60,000 nucleotides of DNA from Takakia lepidozioides (lineage: Eukaryota; Streptophyta; Takakiopsida; Takakiales; Takakiaceae): NCBI GenBank assembly GCA_030704615.1, contig CM060733.1:25236001-25296000 (forward strand). The letters run 5' to 3'. Position numbers and translations under genes: made by a program. A model generated the notes under the pieces. That model did not search any database and had not been told where the DNA came from. It saw only the letters and a program-made list of their open reading frames with translations. This document shows, piece by piece, positions 9,926 to 21,812 of the stretch; the first letter of the stretch is position 1, and every line of letters starts with the position of its first letter.

Positions 9926-11223
9926 TGGCTTGCGGTCCCAACACAATGGTACACCTAAAGCCAGACTGACCGTGGTAGTTCGAGAGGTGCTACTGGGTTC
10001 ATGTCTTTGTCTTTTGAAGACCAAAGGCAGCTTCTGACTGGGGTGAATAGGCCTCCAGACACTCTCACTGGGTCCACCGATGTGAGGTAGAACGTGTTTG
10101 ATAGATTGTTTTTTCCCATCCTCAGGCCCCTGATGTGGTCAGCATGTGTTGAAGTCGTATATAAAATCACATAGTTTCGAGAAGCTGTGCATATTATCCA
10201 TTGACTAGGGCGGCAGACTCTAGAATTCTCATTGATACAGGCTATCCAAATTCTGATCATATGCCACCTACCGCATGTCCACCCCAAAATCCAAAGCCAA
10301 ACTCCAAAATTCACAATGGTTGCTTTACATGGGAAAAAAATGGCCATTTCTATCCTGGGACCCCCAAATCACCCCAAATGTGTTCCAATTTTTTAGGTGG
10401 AAGCAAAATTCATCTGGTCATGGTATTGCTAACCTTCATACTCACTACCCTGGAAAAAAATGAAACCATTCTAAGCTGTTGACGTGTAGAGATTGAAAGT
10501 TTACTATAACTTTTTTTACGGTTATTGTGGTAACTTATAGAACATTGGAAGAGAATATCCTCACAATCAAAGTCAAGTAGGCTATAAGGGCCCTACAACC
10601 TAATGAAAATACAATCATCAGATTCACCATAGATTTCTAGCAAATTGGTGAAGTTGAGAGTAGGGTAGTAGCATCCTAAATATGACCCTAGATGCATCTA
10701 GAAGCATGAGAGAGAAGAATCATACTTAGACCCCAACAGATATCAGCTTGTCCTCCACCTTACCTGCACTTTTGGTTTTATATTCCCTATGGTCCATTGG
10801 TAAAGATATCTCACTGGCGGTTATGGAGAATCTATCTTACAGTTGATTTTCCAAGAAGAAGGTGAGTTGCTTCAACTGTTCAAGAATGTTATGAATAGGC
10901 TCCAGTTAACACTCACTGCACAACTGAAACAGATATTTACCAGTCCACAGACTTGACAATCAACTGGTGGAATTGAGCAGCGCTGCTTTTTTGCGGCACC
11001 TGGTCAGGTTGCAGCGCCCACTGCAGCTTCCTCTTCTCTCCTCCATCAGAGCTCCATAAATCTCTTCACCACTGTGGCTTCCGTCTCACAATCAGCCAGT
11101 TGCAATCCACACTTCCAGAGCTCTACGTCTGGGCTGAGAAATCACCTCAAAGGTGACACCTTTGGCATTGCAGTGCAATAGTTTCAGAGCTCTAGCTAGG
11201 AGGCCCCTGTTCCATTGAGAGCA
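9926..11223. other. No gene recognised
   Basis: A+T-rich sequence without a supported frame. The last 200 bases, up to 11223, would be promoter and leader of the CAD-like gene. Confidence 0.3.
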
Positions 11224-12896
11224 ATGGAGCCCAACGAAGGGTTCGACTGCTTCGGATATGCAGCGCACGATCCCAAGGGAGTGCTGGTGCCCTTCAAATT
11301 CAAGCGCAGGTGGGTGCTCAGCTCTTTTCTGATGGCGGAGTTTTGTGGTGTTGAGCTGCGAGGTTCGTTTTGTGGAGTTCGATCGGTGCTGCATGCATGC
11401 AGCTATGCATTGGATTTGTGGGTGGGGGTTACATTAGGGAGGTTTCATCTGATGAGAGGTGTGTTGTTATGGAGTGCAGAAACTCGGGGCCGGATGATGT
11501 GGTGTTTCGCGTCACTCACTGTGGGATTTGCTACGCGGAGGTTGTATGGACCAAGAATTTTCTCGGGGATGTCAAGTACCCTGTTGTTCCGGGGTGAGTG
11601 CCGGCTTCTCTTGATTGATTCTGTTGCATGTTTGTTTGCTGAGAGAATATCTCCGTGATTGAATTGAATTGTATGTCTTGAAGTTTATGTTCAAGAATTC
11701 GTGACTTGTAGCTGTGGTTTTAGCAGCTGGTCCAAATTGATGGAGCCCTTATAATATGTGTGTGTGCTCATGTGCCGCAGGCACGAGATCGTTGGAGTTG
11801 TGACGAAGGTAGGCTCCAATGTCACGAGGTTCAAAATTGGAGATCGTGTAGGAATGGGGTATTACGCCATGACATGCCTGAAATGCGATTCTTGCAAGGA
11901 GGGCATAGATGGGTGTACAAACCATGGCACTAAGTGCTTCAACGAGGTGGATGTGGATGGTACGATTACTCGAGGAGGATTCTCCAACCTGATGCAAGCG
12001 GATCACCGGTAATTGATTGAACTCCTGGAACACTCCTGAATATCTTTAGGACGTTTCTGCTGTATGCGCTTGTAAGCCCGATGATAGCAGAGCAGAATTC
12101 ACAAGGGTTTATTATTGTTTGAAAATTGCAGGATGGTTTCGAAGATTCCGGATTCTCTGTCTTCCGATGTTGCGGCTCCTCTCCTCTGCGCAGGAATCAC
12201 GGTGTACACTCCCATGATCCGCCATGGCATGAACGAGGCTGGGAAGAAGCTGGGCGTCATCGGGCTGGGCGGGCTGGGCCACATGGCAGTGAAGTTTGGA
12301 AAATCGTTTGGTCTCAAGGTGACCGTGTTCAGTACATCGCTCTCTAAGAAGGAAGAAGCGCTTGGTGTACTTGGAGCCGACGCATTTGTGGTGAGTAAAG
12401 ACGAAGAAGCCATGAAGGCCCTAGCTGATACCTTCGATTTCATCATCAACGCAGCAGCTGGAGCGGTTCCCCTGGATCCATATCTTCTCACTCTGAAGCC
12501 GAACGGTGTTCTTGTGATTGTTGGAGCAGCAAAGGAGCTGAAATTCTGCCCAGTGAATTTGTTCAGTCTCGTCACTGCATCTTGTTGTTGAGATGTTCTA
12601 CTTACTCCTGTCAAGTTATTGCAAAGCGCATGATAATGATGGAATGATAATGAGCATGTTGTCCTGATTCTAGGTGTTCAAATGGTGTTGTTGCAGGAAA
12701 GTACATCACGGGGAGTGCAGGCGGTGGGATGAAACTGATGCAAGAGATGCTGGATTTTTGTGGAGAAAAGGGAATAGCGCCAATGATCGAGACAATCGAC
12801 ATCCAGTATGTCAATAAGGCATTAGAGCGAATGATGCAGAATGATGTTCATTACCGCTTTGTGGTCGATATTGAGAAATCCTTGAAGCCAGAGTGA
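11224..12896 (+). CDS. Cinnamyl/mannitol alcohol dehydrogenase-like (zinc-type MDR), five exons
   Basis: Predicted exons are 11224-11309, 11480-11593, 11781-12008, 12132 to about 12565 and about 12697-12896, giving about 353 residues, normal for CAD. ATG 11224 opens [16 protein letters not shown]. Visible features: catalytic-zinc Cys in THCGIC, second ligand in PGHEIVG across intron 2, structural-zinc cysteines in [10 protein letters not shown], third catalytic ligand in [11 protein letters not shown], the NADP-binding loop [14 protein letters not shown] followed by STSLSKKEE (Ser-type, NADPH preference in this family), and the tail ending [10 protein letters not shown]. Reaction: reversible NADP-dependent oxidation of phenylpropanoid or sugar alcohols, cytosolic. 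Oddities: the residue after GIC is Tyr, where CADs usually have His, and the exon 4/5 junction is ambiguous. An alternative (end 12560, restart 12674) also keeps frame and gives 359 residues. Confidence 0.85.
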
Positions 12897-13696
12897 GGGA
12901 TTTGGAATCGTACTTCTAACAAGGAACGTTGATGTTTCGAATGTACTTATTTAGATATACCTGTGTAAGATTGATCTGCTCCATATGCGTTGTATTTCTT
13001 CACAGTCGCTTGTTTATTCGCACACGTCCGATAACTGTGACGCTGAGGAACTTAAATGTTACGAACTTACAGACAATGACCAAGGAACCTGGCTAGAAAT
13101 AAGAACACAGAGCCTGCCTCAGGCCCGGAGACTTCAAGCAAAGTTCTCATTCAAGAAATACTTACAGAAGCTCGTGTTGTCAGCAGCCTATGAGGACCAG
13201 AGCACAGAACGCTGATCATCTTTGCATGTACTCATACGTAACACTGCTTCCTCATGCCATAGCTTTGTGTGCAATTTACCATTGACTCTGCAAACCCGTC
13301 AAATGTTCTAAAATATATAACATTTCGTAGATGCCAATGGCAAGGAACTTGGGTGAAACGATGATTCAAGCTCGCCTGCAACAGGGTTTTAGATCAGTAA
13401 ACGATGACTGCTATTGTTGTTTGTTTGTTTTGTCTTCCTAAGATTGTTTGCTGAGATCTCGTTGGTATCAGTTAGAGCTATGAGTCAGAACAGAGGGTAT
13501 GCAATGTGTTGCTCTGGAAACTATGACGTGTTGGTGATTTTATTTACCCTACCTTTTTTGGGGATGTTCTCTTGTATGATTAGCCAGCATTGTCTCACAT
13601 GTAAGAGAGCTTGTGCACTTGCAGTTGCGAGAATTTTGACATTCTGATGGCATGTATGTAGCTGAATCGAGGAGTTTCTGCTGTTGAGCGGGCATA
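12897..13696. other. 3' flank of the CAD-like gene; no gene recognised
   Basis: No frame here has recognisable features. It probably contains the 3' UTR of the CAD-like gene and intergenic sequence. Confidence 0.3.
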
Positions 13697-13972
13697 ATGG
13701 CTACAACAAAGAAGAACACGCAAACAGGGGAACGCAACAACCGGGGATCTCTGGTGCAGTCTCAGTGATGCGCAGGATAGGAAAGCGAGAGGCAACTCTT
13801 TGTTTAGAGAGGGCAAGCACAAGAGAGCCGCTGAAGAATATGTTAACGCACTCAGAGTAGTTAGTTCTTTTGTCAGTAGCCCGAATCTTGACATCACATC
13901 ACTTGTGGTGGCACTAAGATCAAATTTGGCTGCGTGCTATCTCGCTATTTCTGGTGGATTGAAACTGCTAGA
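13697..13972 (+). pseudogene. TPR-protein exon cut by a Copia element
   Basis: The frame containing SDAQDRKARGNSLFREGKHK, then AAEEYVNAL and later LRSNLAACYLA, is a typical tetratricopeptide pair: helix A with RGN-LF-GKY, helix B with EEY-AL, and the next repeat's SNLAACYL. It ends abruptly at 13972 where the Copia LTR begins. An ATG at 13697 is in another frame; a splice acceptor CAAACAG ending at 13727 would open the right frame, so this is probably an internal exon. The continuation is expected after 24268. Confidence 0.6.
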
Positions 13973-14273
13973 TGTTGGAAGTAATTAAACATAACTAGAA
14001 GACTAAGAGTCTTGAAGGCCAAAGGTTTAGAAGTCTAAGAGACTATCTTGTTTAACTCACCTTTGGAAGGTGAATGGCTAGAAGGTGGATGGTCACCATA
14101 GTGGAAGTGACCAAGTAGGATTTTCTAGAGACCTTCTTGTACAAGCTCGGGGGTGAAGCCACTAGTCTAAGTATAAGAGTATGATGGTGGTTTCTATGGT
14201 TGGGAAGAGAGCTTTAGTTTTAGCTTTAGTCTAAGACTTTAGTTCTTGTTTATGTTCTTGCTCAATTCTAACA
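13973..14273 (+). repeat. Copia 5' LTR (301 bp)
   Basis: It begins TGTTGGAAGTAATTAAAC and ends TTCTAACA. Its first 137 bases align with 24132-24268 with only a few mismatches. Confidence 0.92.
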
Positions 14274-14285
14274 TGGTATCAGAGC
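14274..14285 (+). promoter_or_regulatory. Copia primer binding site
   Basis: TGGTATCAGAGC directly follows the LTR and matches the 3' end of initiator methionine tRNA in reverse complement, the usual primer for plant Copia and chromovirus elements. Confidence 0.9.
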
Positions 14286-14334
14286 CATTCTTCTCTAGGT
14301 GAGAGTTGGTAGTTGAGATTGAGAGAACTTGATT

Positions 14335-14917
14335 ATGGCTGGAGCGTCATCTTCTAGCAAAGACGAGTGCATTAGATGTGAGAGTGGAAGATCGATTCAA
14401 TGGAACTAACTATCAAACCTGGAAGTTTAGGATGAAGATGGTACTTCTAGACAAAGATCTATGGGGAGTGGTTGATGGATTAGTCCCAAGACCTGACACT
14501 ATTGTTGGCCAAGCCATATGGGATAGGAAAGATCAGAAAGCAAGAGCTAGCATCATCACAAGCTTGAGAGACAATAAGTTGCATCTCATTATAAGTGCTA
14601 GGAATGCTAAGGATGTTTGGGACAAGCTAGCAAGTATATATGAGACGAAGGATGTCACATCGCAAGTGTATGCGACGCAAAAGTTCTATGGTCTGAAGAT
14701 GACCGAGTCAGACTCAGTTGAACAACACTTGAATTTGTTTGGTGTGTTGCGAGATCAACTAGTCTCTGTGGGAACTAATATGACTGATGAACACGCCGCA
14801 GTGGTGTTATTGGCAACCTTACCTGAATCCTATGATGGTTTTGTGATGTCTCTAGCAGGACAAACCAACTTAACTATTGATGTTGTCATAGGACTTCTCC
14901 TCAAAGAGGAAACATGA
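14335..14917 (+). pseudogene. Copia gag
   Basis: ATG 14335 starts MAGASSSSKDE; a frameshift near 14380 leads into DRFNGTNYQTWKFRMKM, the classic Copia gag opening, with the UBN2-type region (WGVVDGL, LRDNKLHLI, DVWDKLASIYE) to 14917, where TGA stops it. The CCHC knuckle expected after this is degraded near 15075-15110 (RCFYDQG, then a stop). The product would be the capsid. Confidence 0.85.
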
Positions 14918-15083
14918 AGAAAATGTCAAGGTACGTCTACAGAGATAGACAGAGCTTTGTTCACAGGCAAGATTGGAGTAGTCTTGAATAAAAGACTCCC
15001 TTCATATGTGTCTCAAAAGTCCCAGAGGTTTCAGAAATCTCAATCTAGCTCAAAGATAAAAAAGGCCAAAGTAAGGTGCTTTT

Positions 15084-16794
15084 ATGATCAAGGATTGTAG
15101 AAAGCGCATTGCAAATGAGCGCAGCAGAGATGGTCAAGGGAACATAGCTACTCATCAGAGGAACGCTATTCTATTTGTTGTGTCTCTCTCAGCCACTACT
15201 AGACAGAAACATGTGTGGTATGTTGATTCAGGAGCATCTCAACATATGAGTTCAGAGAGAGAGCATTTCTTATCCTATAGATCTCTTTCACCTACACAAT
15301 ATGTTCTTTTGGGAGATGATAGCAAGCATGTCATTAGTGGGGAAGGCTCAGTCTCTCTTATGCTCAATGAAGGGGAAACCATAGAGGTGGAAAATGTCCT
15401 ACATGTCCCTACTTTAACAAAGAACCTGTTGTCGGTAAGGCATTGTTGCAAAGGGATACAAAGTGGTATTCCAAGATGAGAATTGTACTATCATAGATAG
15501 CTCAGGAGCTGTAATAGCAAGAGCTATTCTTGATAATCGCTTGTATAGATTACAACATCATGTCTCTAGTGCTCTTACCACATTTTCACCACAATTGGGA
15601 TCTACACCTGTCATGTCAGAAACAGAGTTGTGGCATAGAAGGTTAGGTCATGTGAGCATTAAGAAGTTGAGACAGATGCAACTCTCAAGCCATCTTGTAG
15701 AAGAACTACCATTGAAGGAGATGAGCGATATGCGTCTATGCAAAGGTTGCTTGGAAGGGAAGCAACATCGAGGTCAATTTCCTAAGGATGGTGGACGAAG
15801 AGCCACAAATATATTGGAGATTGTATATTCTGATGTGTGCGGGCCAATGCAAACCACATCACTTGGAGGAGCAAAGTACTTTGTGACATTCATTGATGAT
15901 TTGTCAAGGAGGGTTGTGGTGAATTTCCTAAGGCAAAAAAGTCAAGTGCTAGAGAAATTGAAGGAGTTCAAAGTACTTGCAGAAAAACAAACTGGAAAGC
16001 CTCTTAAGATTTTGAGATTTGACAATGGTGGTGAGTACATCTCAAAGGCTTTCAATCAGTTTTGTTAAGAGAATGGAATAGCTCGACAGCTTACTGTTCC
16101 ATATACACCTGAGCAGAATGGTGTAGCTGAGCGGATGAACAGATCACTACAAGAATCTGCAAGGAGTATGTTGAAAGAAATGAATATTTCAAATCATTTT
16201 TGGGCAGAAGCTGTTGGCACTGCAGCATATCTTCACAACAGAATACCTACCAAATCAGTGTTGGGAAAACACCAGAAGATGTATGGAGTGGTTAGAAGCC
16301 TAGTGTGGCTCATTGTAGGATTTTTGAATGTCGTGCATATGTCCATATCCCTACTCAGAAGCGAAGGAAACTTGACTCCAAATCAGAAGGATGCATCTTC
16401 ATTGGCTACACAGAAGGTGTGAAGGGATAAAAGTTGTTTAATAAGACAACTAAGGCTGTCAAACATAGTAGGGACGTAATGTTTGATGAAGGCTTCATAC
16501 CCTTTTTGGTAGTGGGAGAAGATGATATGGGAATGAGCTTAGAGCCATTACACCATTTCCAAGAGGAGTCTTATGAGGAGCCAATACAAGAGATGGCTGA
16601 AGCAAATAATGGAGGTGTTCAACTTGATGGAGTTGAAGTTGGTGAACCACTTGTCGATATGGACTCTAGAGATGAAGTTGAAGATGTGCCAATTCTAAGG
16701 AGATCTCAGCGGGAAAGAAAAGCTCCTAGTAGGCTGATTACATCTATGAGTCCCATTGAAGCTATGGAAGAAGCATCACAAGTGGTTGAGCCTG
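15084..16794 (+). pseudogene. Copia protease and integrase, broken
   Basis: The protease shows WYVDSGASQHM near 15220-15250. A frameshift near 15465 leads to the integrase zinc region (WHRRLGH ... CKGCLEGKQ) and the catalytic core: DVCGPM with the first Asp, RFDNGGEY with the second, then a TAA at about 16066 and a new frame with PEQNGVAERMN carrying the catalytic Glu. Further frameshifts follow near 16290 and 16430. The last part, with RRSQRERKAPSR, leads towards RT and is cut by Gypsy copy A at 16800. Confidence 0.9.
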
Positions 16795-16799
16795 CTACA
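16795..16799. repeat. Target duplication CTACA of Gypsy copy A (left)
   Basis: CTACA precedes the TG of the left LTR and recurs at 22535-22539. Removing the element and one copy restores an uninterrupted Copia pol frame. Confidence 0.95.
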
Positions 16800-17524
16800 T
16801 GTCGCGCACCTCACTTCGGTAAGCTCCCCTTCAAGTCATAGTTACTCGCTTTGATGCGCGTGCCTAACTCCCAAACTGGCCGCCGGGCCAACTTGGAGCT
16901 TCGGCTGCTCACCGGGGCATAACGGTCCCCCTTCGGTCTCCCAAAGAACCCTCCACCGATTTGGGCCCAACGGGAATTCCCTTTGGTAGTTGGCAGTCCG
17001 GAACAGCTCCCCACTCTTTGGTCGCTTTCCGGCTCGCTCGCTTACTCATTAGTTTTTTGTCACCAACGGGCTTGCACCGTTCTCGGGGTTACTACTCCCT
17101 ATATATACTTCTGTAGCTGTCCGCGGGGGTTTCACAAACAACCATGTCATTTTATGGCGAACCACCACGAAAACCCTCGATTCCTGGTGGTGAGTCGCGG
17201 TGAGTCTTGGCCCACTCACCACGGCCCCATTGGGCCGTGATGAGTCCCAAGACTCCCCACGACTCCCACCACGAGGTCTCCACCCCATGGTGAGTCCTAT
17301 GCCACCCCCACTAAGTCCCGCTAAGCTACCACCACCCCTTGTGGAGCCACCCCCACCGCAACCCGGTGTGCGGGGCTTCGCCTAGTGAGCGCCTGTGCCT
17401 CCTTGATTGCCTTGGGCACTCAAGGGTGCTTCAGCCCCCGTACCTATCGCTGCTACTGCCCCCACCACAGGGGCAGCCCCTTCTGTGTCCCGACCCCTTG
17501 CCCTCAAGGCAAAGGCCCGCGACA
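16800..17524 (-). repeat. Gypsy copy A 3' LTR
   Basis: It has a TATATATA motif near 17100 that reads as a TATA box in the element's sense, and an inverted repeat near 17400-17423. Confidence 0.95.
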
Positions 17525-17869
17525 CACACCCCTACCAACAGGGAGTCGATGTCCTCATCGACTTGTCCATTTTGTAGAAACGAACATCCAAGTTGTGGCG
17601 TCCCACATCAAGGAGTTTGTTTCCGCACCATGGCGTCCTATGGCAAAGAACCAAACCCCACACTTGACTCTACTCTCCACTAGCTAGTTCGGCCGACTTC
17701 CTCCAAGTCCCGGCCAAGGGTGGAGCCTCTCCAGCTCCTCCCAGTGCACTCTTCTTGCCCTACTTCAAGGCCAAGGAACGATCCTCCCCGAGGATCGAAT
17801 CGCCTTACTGCAACAACATTGTTTGCGACCGCTCATGATGCCGCTTTTGGCATCACCTTGAGTAAGGGT
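17525..17869 (-). other. Gypsy copy A 3' untranslated interior
   Basis: This stretch lies between the integrase frame and the 3' LTR. It resembles the corresponding part of copy D (about 48060-48420). Confidence 0.7.
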
Positions 17870-18860
17870 TCACCTGGAACCCTCTTTAACTAGGAAGATA
17901 ACCGTGAACCAACCGTGCGCCCCAATCACTCCAATTGGGTCCGCCTTGGAATGCTGGCAGTGTTCCACCCAGTCTGTTTGGTCTGCCGACACGTAATTCC
18001 GCAAGATCTGCTTCACTACGGAATTCACTCTTTCTGTTTGGCCGTGGGTCGTAGGTCGGAAGGCGGTGCTCATCTTCAGCCTCGTCCCCATCTTCTTCCA
18101 AAGTGCCCTCCAAAATTTACTCGTAAACTTTGGATCGCGGTCCGAGACAATATCCTTCGGGACTCCATGATGCTTTAAGACGGTGACGAAGTAAAGTCGC
18201 CCTGTTTCCTGCGCCGTTGCCGTCTCCTTGGTGGAGAGGAAATGACCCATTTTACTGAACCTATCCACCACCACCATCATTGCATCGAATCCTTTTGACA
18301 GCGGCATAGCAGTCATGAAATCCATCGAGACGCTTTCCCAAGTCCCCTCTGGAATCGACAAGGGTTGTAACAGCCCCGCTTGCTTTTTGTACTCGCTCCG
18401 GTTTTGTTGGCAAGTGGTGCATGTCTTGACATACTCCTCTGCCTCCTCCCTCAGTTTGGGCCATAAATACTCTTTCTTCAAGAGTGCCGCAGTGCGCTTG
18501 GCTCCGCCGTGACCCGCAAGCAGGCTATCATGACATTCTCTCAAGAGACTATCTCTGATCCCTCCCTTCGGCACGTAGAGACGTTTTTGCTTATACCGGA
18601 GCAGTCCATTTTGCAAGTGGAACTGCGATTTAACCCCCATCCTCAAGTCCTGCATCACGGACTTCGCCAACTCATCCTTCCGGTAAGCCTTTCGGATCTT
18701 CCTTTGGAGCGCCGTCTCGCCCTTGTACACCAACAAGAGCTGCTGCTTTCTACTTAAAGCATCGGCCACCACGTTGTCTCGTCCCGGTTTGTACTGGATA
18801 TCCACGTCGAACATCGCCAAAGTATCTTGCCACCTAAGTTGTTTTGGGGACAACTTGGGC
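17870..18860 (-). pseudogene. Gypsy copy A integrase, C-terminally deleted
   Basis: The frame carries the RNase H tail (LSPKQLRWQDTL, GRDNVVADALSR), the integrase zinc finger (HDSLLAGHGG, H-H, then CTTCQQNR) and the catalytic core: VSMDFM with the first Asp, VSDRDPKF with the second, HGQTERVN with the Glu. It then leaves the family sequence after WVEHCQ and ends at 17870, missing the GPY/F region and chromodomain. Confidence 0.9.
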
Positions 18861-20053
18861 TGCGTGGCAAAATACTTACATTGTCCGTGAACACCTTCAC
18901 TGGGTTGGAACCAACATAGTGGCGCCAAAGCTCAAGACAGTGCACCACTGCCTTCATCTCTTTCTCGTGCGTCGGCCACCGTCGCTCCACTTCATTCAGT
19001 TTCTTACTTTCGTAAGCCACTGGACATCCATCTTGCATCAGTACACCCCCAATCGCGAAGTCCGACGCATCTGTATGTATCTCGAACGGACGATCGAACT
19101 CCGGGATTTTCAAGACTGGAGCTTCCGCCATCCGCTGCTTCAATTCAGCAAAAGCTTGGCCACAAAAGGTGTTCCATGCCCAGACTTTAGATTTACACAG
19201 AAGGTCTGACAGCGGCCCCGCAATTTTGGCGAAATTTCTCACATACTTCCGGTAATAGGAGGCGAGTCCTAGGAAGGATCGCACTCCCGGGACCGAAGTC
19301 GGAGGCTCCCAGTCCAAAATTGCCCGCACCTTCCTGTCATCCATTCTGATCCCATCCTGTGTAATCACATGCCCCAGGAACTCCACTTTTGTGACCCCGA
19401 ATTCGCACTTTGAAGCTTTGGCATACAGCTTCCCTTCCCGCAATTTCTGGAACACCCTTTTGAGGTGCTCCAGGTGCTCCTCCTTTGTTTTCGAATACAC
19501 CAAGATGTCGTCGATGTACACGATCACAAAGTCATCCAACCACTCCTGGAAAGGCTGTTCATCAGCGTGCTAAATGTCGCTGGTGCATTGGTGAGCCAAA
19601 AGGCATCACCAAGAACTCATATGAACCATACCTTGTCCTGCACGCGGTCTTCTCCTCATCTCCTTCCGCCACCCGAATTTGATGATAGCCGGAGCGCAAG
19701 TCGATCCGGCTGAAATACTTCGCTCCTGCCAACCAATCGAAGAGGTCGTCGATCCTTGGCAAAGGATACCGGTTTTTGATAGTCACCTTATTCAGAGCCC
19801 TGTAATCGACACACATCCGCAGTGTCCCATCCTTTTTATCTGCAAATAGCACCGGGGTTCCGTAAGGTGACTTACTCGGCAGGATGTACCCCTTTGACAT
19901 TAGATCTTTGAGCTGAGTCTTCAGCTCGACCAACTCTCTGTGGCTCAACCGGTAGGGTGCCTTGGCAGGCGGTTCCGATCCCGGTATCACCTCAATCTTG
20001 TGGTCAACTCCTCTTCGCGGTGGCAAGCCGCTTGGCAAATCCTCCGGCATCAC
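18754..20053 (-). pseudogene. Gypsy copy A reverse transcriptase and RNase H
   Basis: RT motifs in order: [48 protein letters not shown], then a single-base loss near 19600, then VIVYIDDILVYSK with the catalytic YIDD intact. RNase H follows (IHTDASDFAIGGVL) and ends in a second frameshift near 18860. Confidence 0.92.
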
Positions 20054-20054
20054 A

Positions 20055-21757
20055 TCATGGTCCTTCTCCCTTCACTTCTCTAATGTAGAGCAAAAACTGG
20101 GGCTCGTGTGCCTCCTCCACGGCCCACTCCCTTGCTGACAGAAGGTTTATTCGCCCTCCCACGGGTTTGGGCGTTTCCGAAACTCGTAAGACCTCGCCAC
20201 CATTCCAACATGGCAGCGTGACTACCTTCTTGCGGCCATCTATGACCGCTCCGGATTTGCTCAAAAAGGTCATCCCCAAAATAAGATCCACTCTATCGAT
20301 CTCGCAGATGGTGAAGTTCTCACATCCCTCCCAACTCCCCAGTTGAAGAGGAACATCGAATGCCAACCTCGTCGCCAATTGCGGTTCTCCTTTGGCAGAA
20401 CGCACCTCAATAGCGGCCCCTACGTCAGTTGTCGGGAGTCCCAGCTTTTGTGTCGTTGCCGGTGTCATGAAGAAGTGCGACGCTCCTGTGTCCACCAACA
20501 ATGACACGTTAGTTCCGGATATTATCCCATCCACGAACAATAAGTGACTCCCTTTACGCAATGCGCCAGTTTCCTGATACAACTCACAAGAATATTTGCC
20601 TACCTTGCAAGTCCTGGCGACCACCGCTTCCACCAAGCGACTGATGGTATCTTCCGACAGCTCCGTGGTTGCCCGAGTCATGTTCAATTGTCGGGGTTTC
20701 GTGCACTTCTTGGCCATGTGCCCGGGCTCTCCGCAATTGAAACACACTCCATCAAAGGTCGCCTTCTGTCCGCCATAAGCTGCTCCACCCGCTTTTCCTT
20801 TCGAAGCACCGGGTGCCGCCTTGACGTGTGAAGGCCCTCCCTTTGATTTCCACGTGCCATTGTCGCCGCGTGGCCTATCCCACTTCTTTTCCGGTCGGAA
20901 GGAGTCACCTTCCCGCCGGGTCTTCTTGTGGTTCAGCTCCGTACGGCCTTGTCTTTCACCCCTAGGGACATCTGAGAAACATTCAGCCCTCTCAATTTCC
21001 TCGTTCAAAGTCTTAGGTGGCTTCTCCTCCAACTTCCGCTTGGCCCATGGGGCCAGTCCCGCCACAAAGTTGAAGACCATTTCCGGTTCTGCCATGTCCG
21101 CGACTTCGAGCAAAAGCACATTGAAAGCCTGGACATATCCCCGAATGTCGTCTGTTTGCTTCAAATTCCTCATCTTGTCCCGGGCAAGCCAGAACGCGTT
21201 GAGGGGCACAAACTGTCTCTTCATCAATTCCCACTCCAGTTCAAGGTTTCCGGGCTTGGACCTCGGTCGTGAAGGCGTTTCTGCCACCATTGTTGAGCAT
21301 AGCCCCTCAAATAGGTGGGAGCCACTTCCACCCGATCCTCGTCACTCAACTTGGCTGCCCGGAAGTACTGCTCTAGCTCCAAGAGCCAGGTGTTGAGTGC
21401 CTTCCGATTTCGGACGCCCTCGAAGGTGCTGGGTTCCTTAGGCTTCACCTTAAACTTTGCATTAGTGGAAGTGGCATTAGCCGCCTTCAACACGTCTTTT
21501 AACGTCCCGCCAAACTGCGCCAACAACCCTTCCCAAAAAGCTGCCAGCATGGGAGGCATCTGTTGGTCTGTTGGAGCTCTCAGGGATTCCTCGGGCTCCG
21601 ACTCCTCGGATTCCTCCCGCTCTTGAGCAGCCTCGTTTTCAGAAACTTGCGTCGCTTCCTCAAACGGCCGCTTCGGTGACACGTCGCCCCCATCGGGCTC
21701 ACCAGGATCATCATCTTTTGGGCCGTTCCGCTTTCGCTTTGGCTTGCCCGACCCCAT
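20055..21757 (-). pseudogene. Gypsy copy A gag and protease
   Basis: Gag starts at ATG 21757 (MGSGKPKRKRNG) with an acidic N-terminus, the retrotransposon gag domain (YLRGYAQQWWQKRL) and a CCHC knuckle CFNCGEPGHMAKKC near 20740-20700. A 7-base deletion near 21235 shifts the frame. Protease motif LLVDTGASH lies near 20500; the residues after it read FFM where copies B and E have SFM. Confidence 0.92.
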
Positions 21758-21798
21758 GATGAGGCCAATCCCAAGGACGATCGCGTACTGAACTCTAA

Positions 21799-21810
21799 GC
21801 TCTGATACCA
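21799..21810 (-). promoter_or_regulatory. Gypsy copy A primer binding site
   Basis: The minus strand reads TGGTATCAGAGC, complementary to initiator methionine tRNA, two bases inside the 5' LTR. Confidence 0.9.
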
Positions 21811-21812
21811 AG

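Noticed and set aside
11215-11658. Single-exon protein starting at a TTG before the CAD ATG
   Set aside because: The frame runs through intron 1; splicing at 11309/11480 gives the conserved CAD sequence instead.
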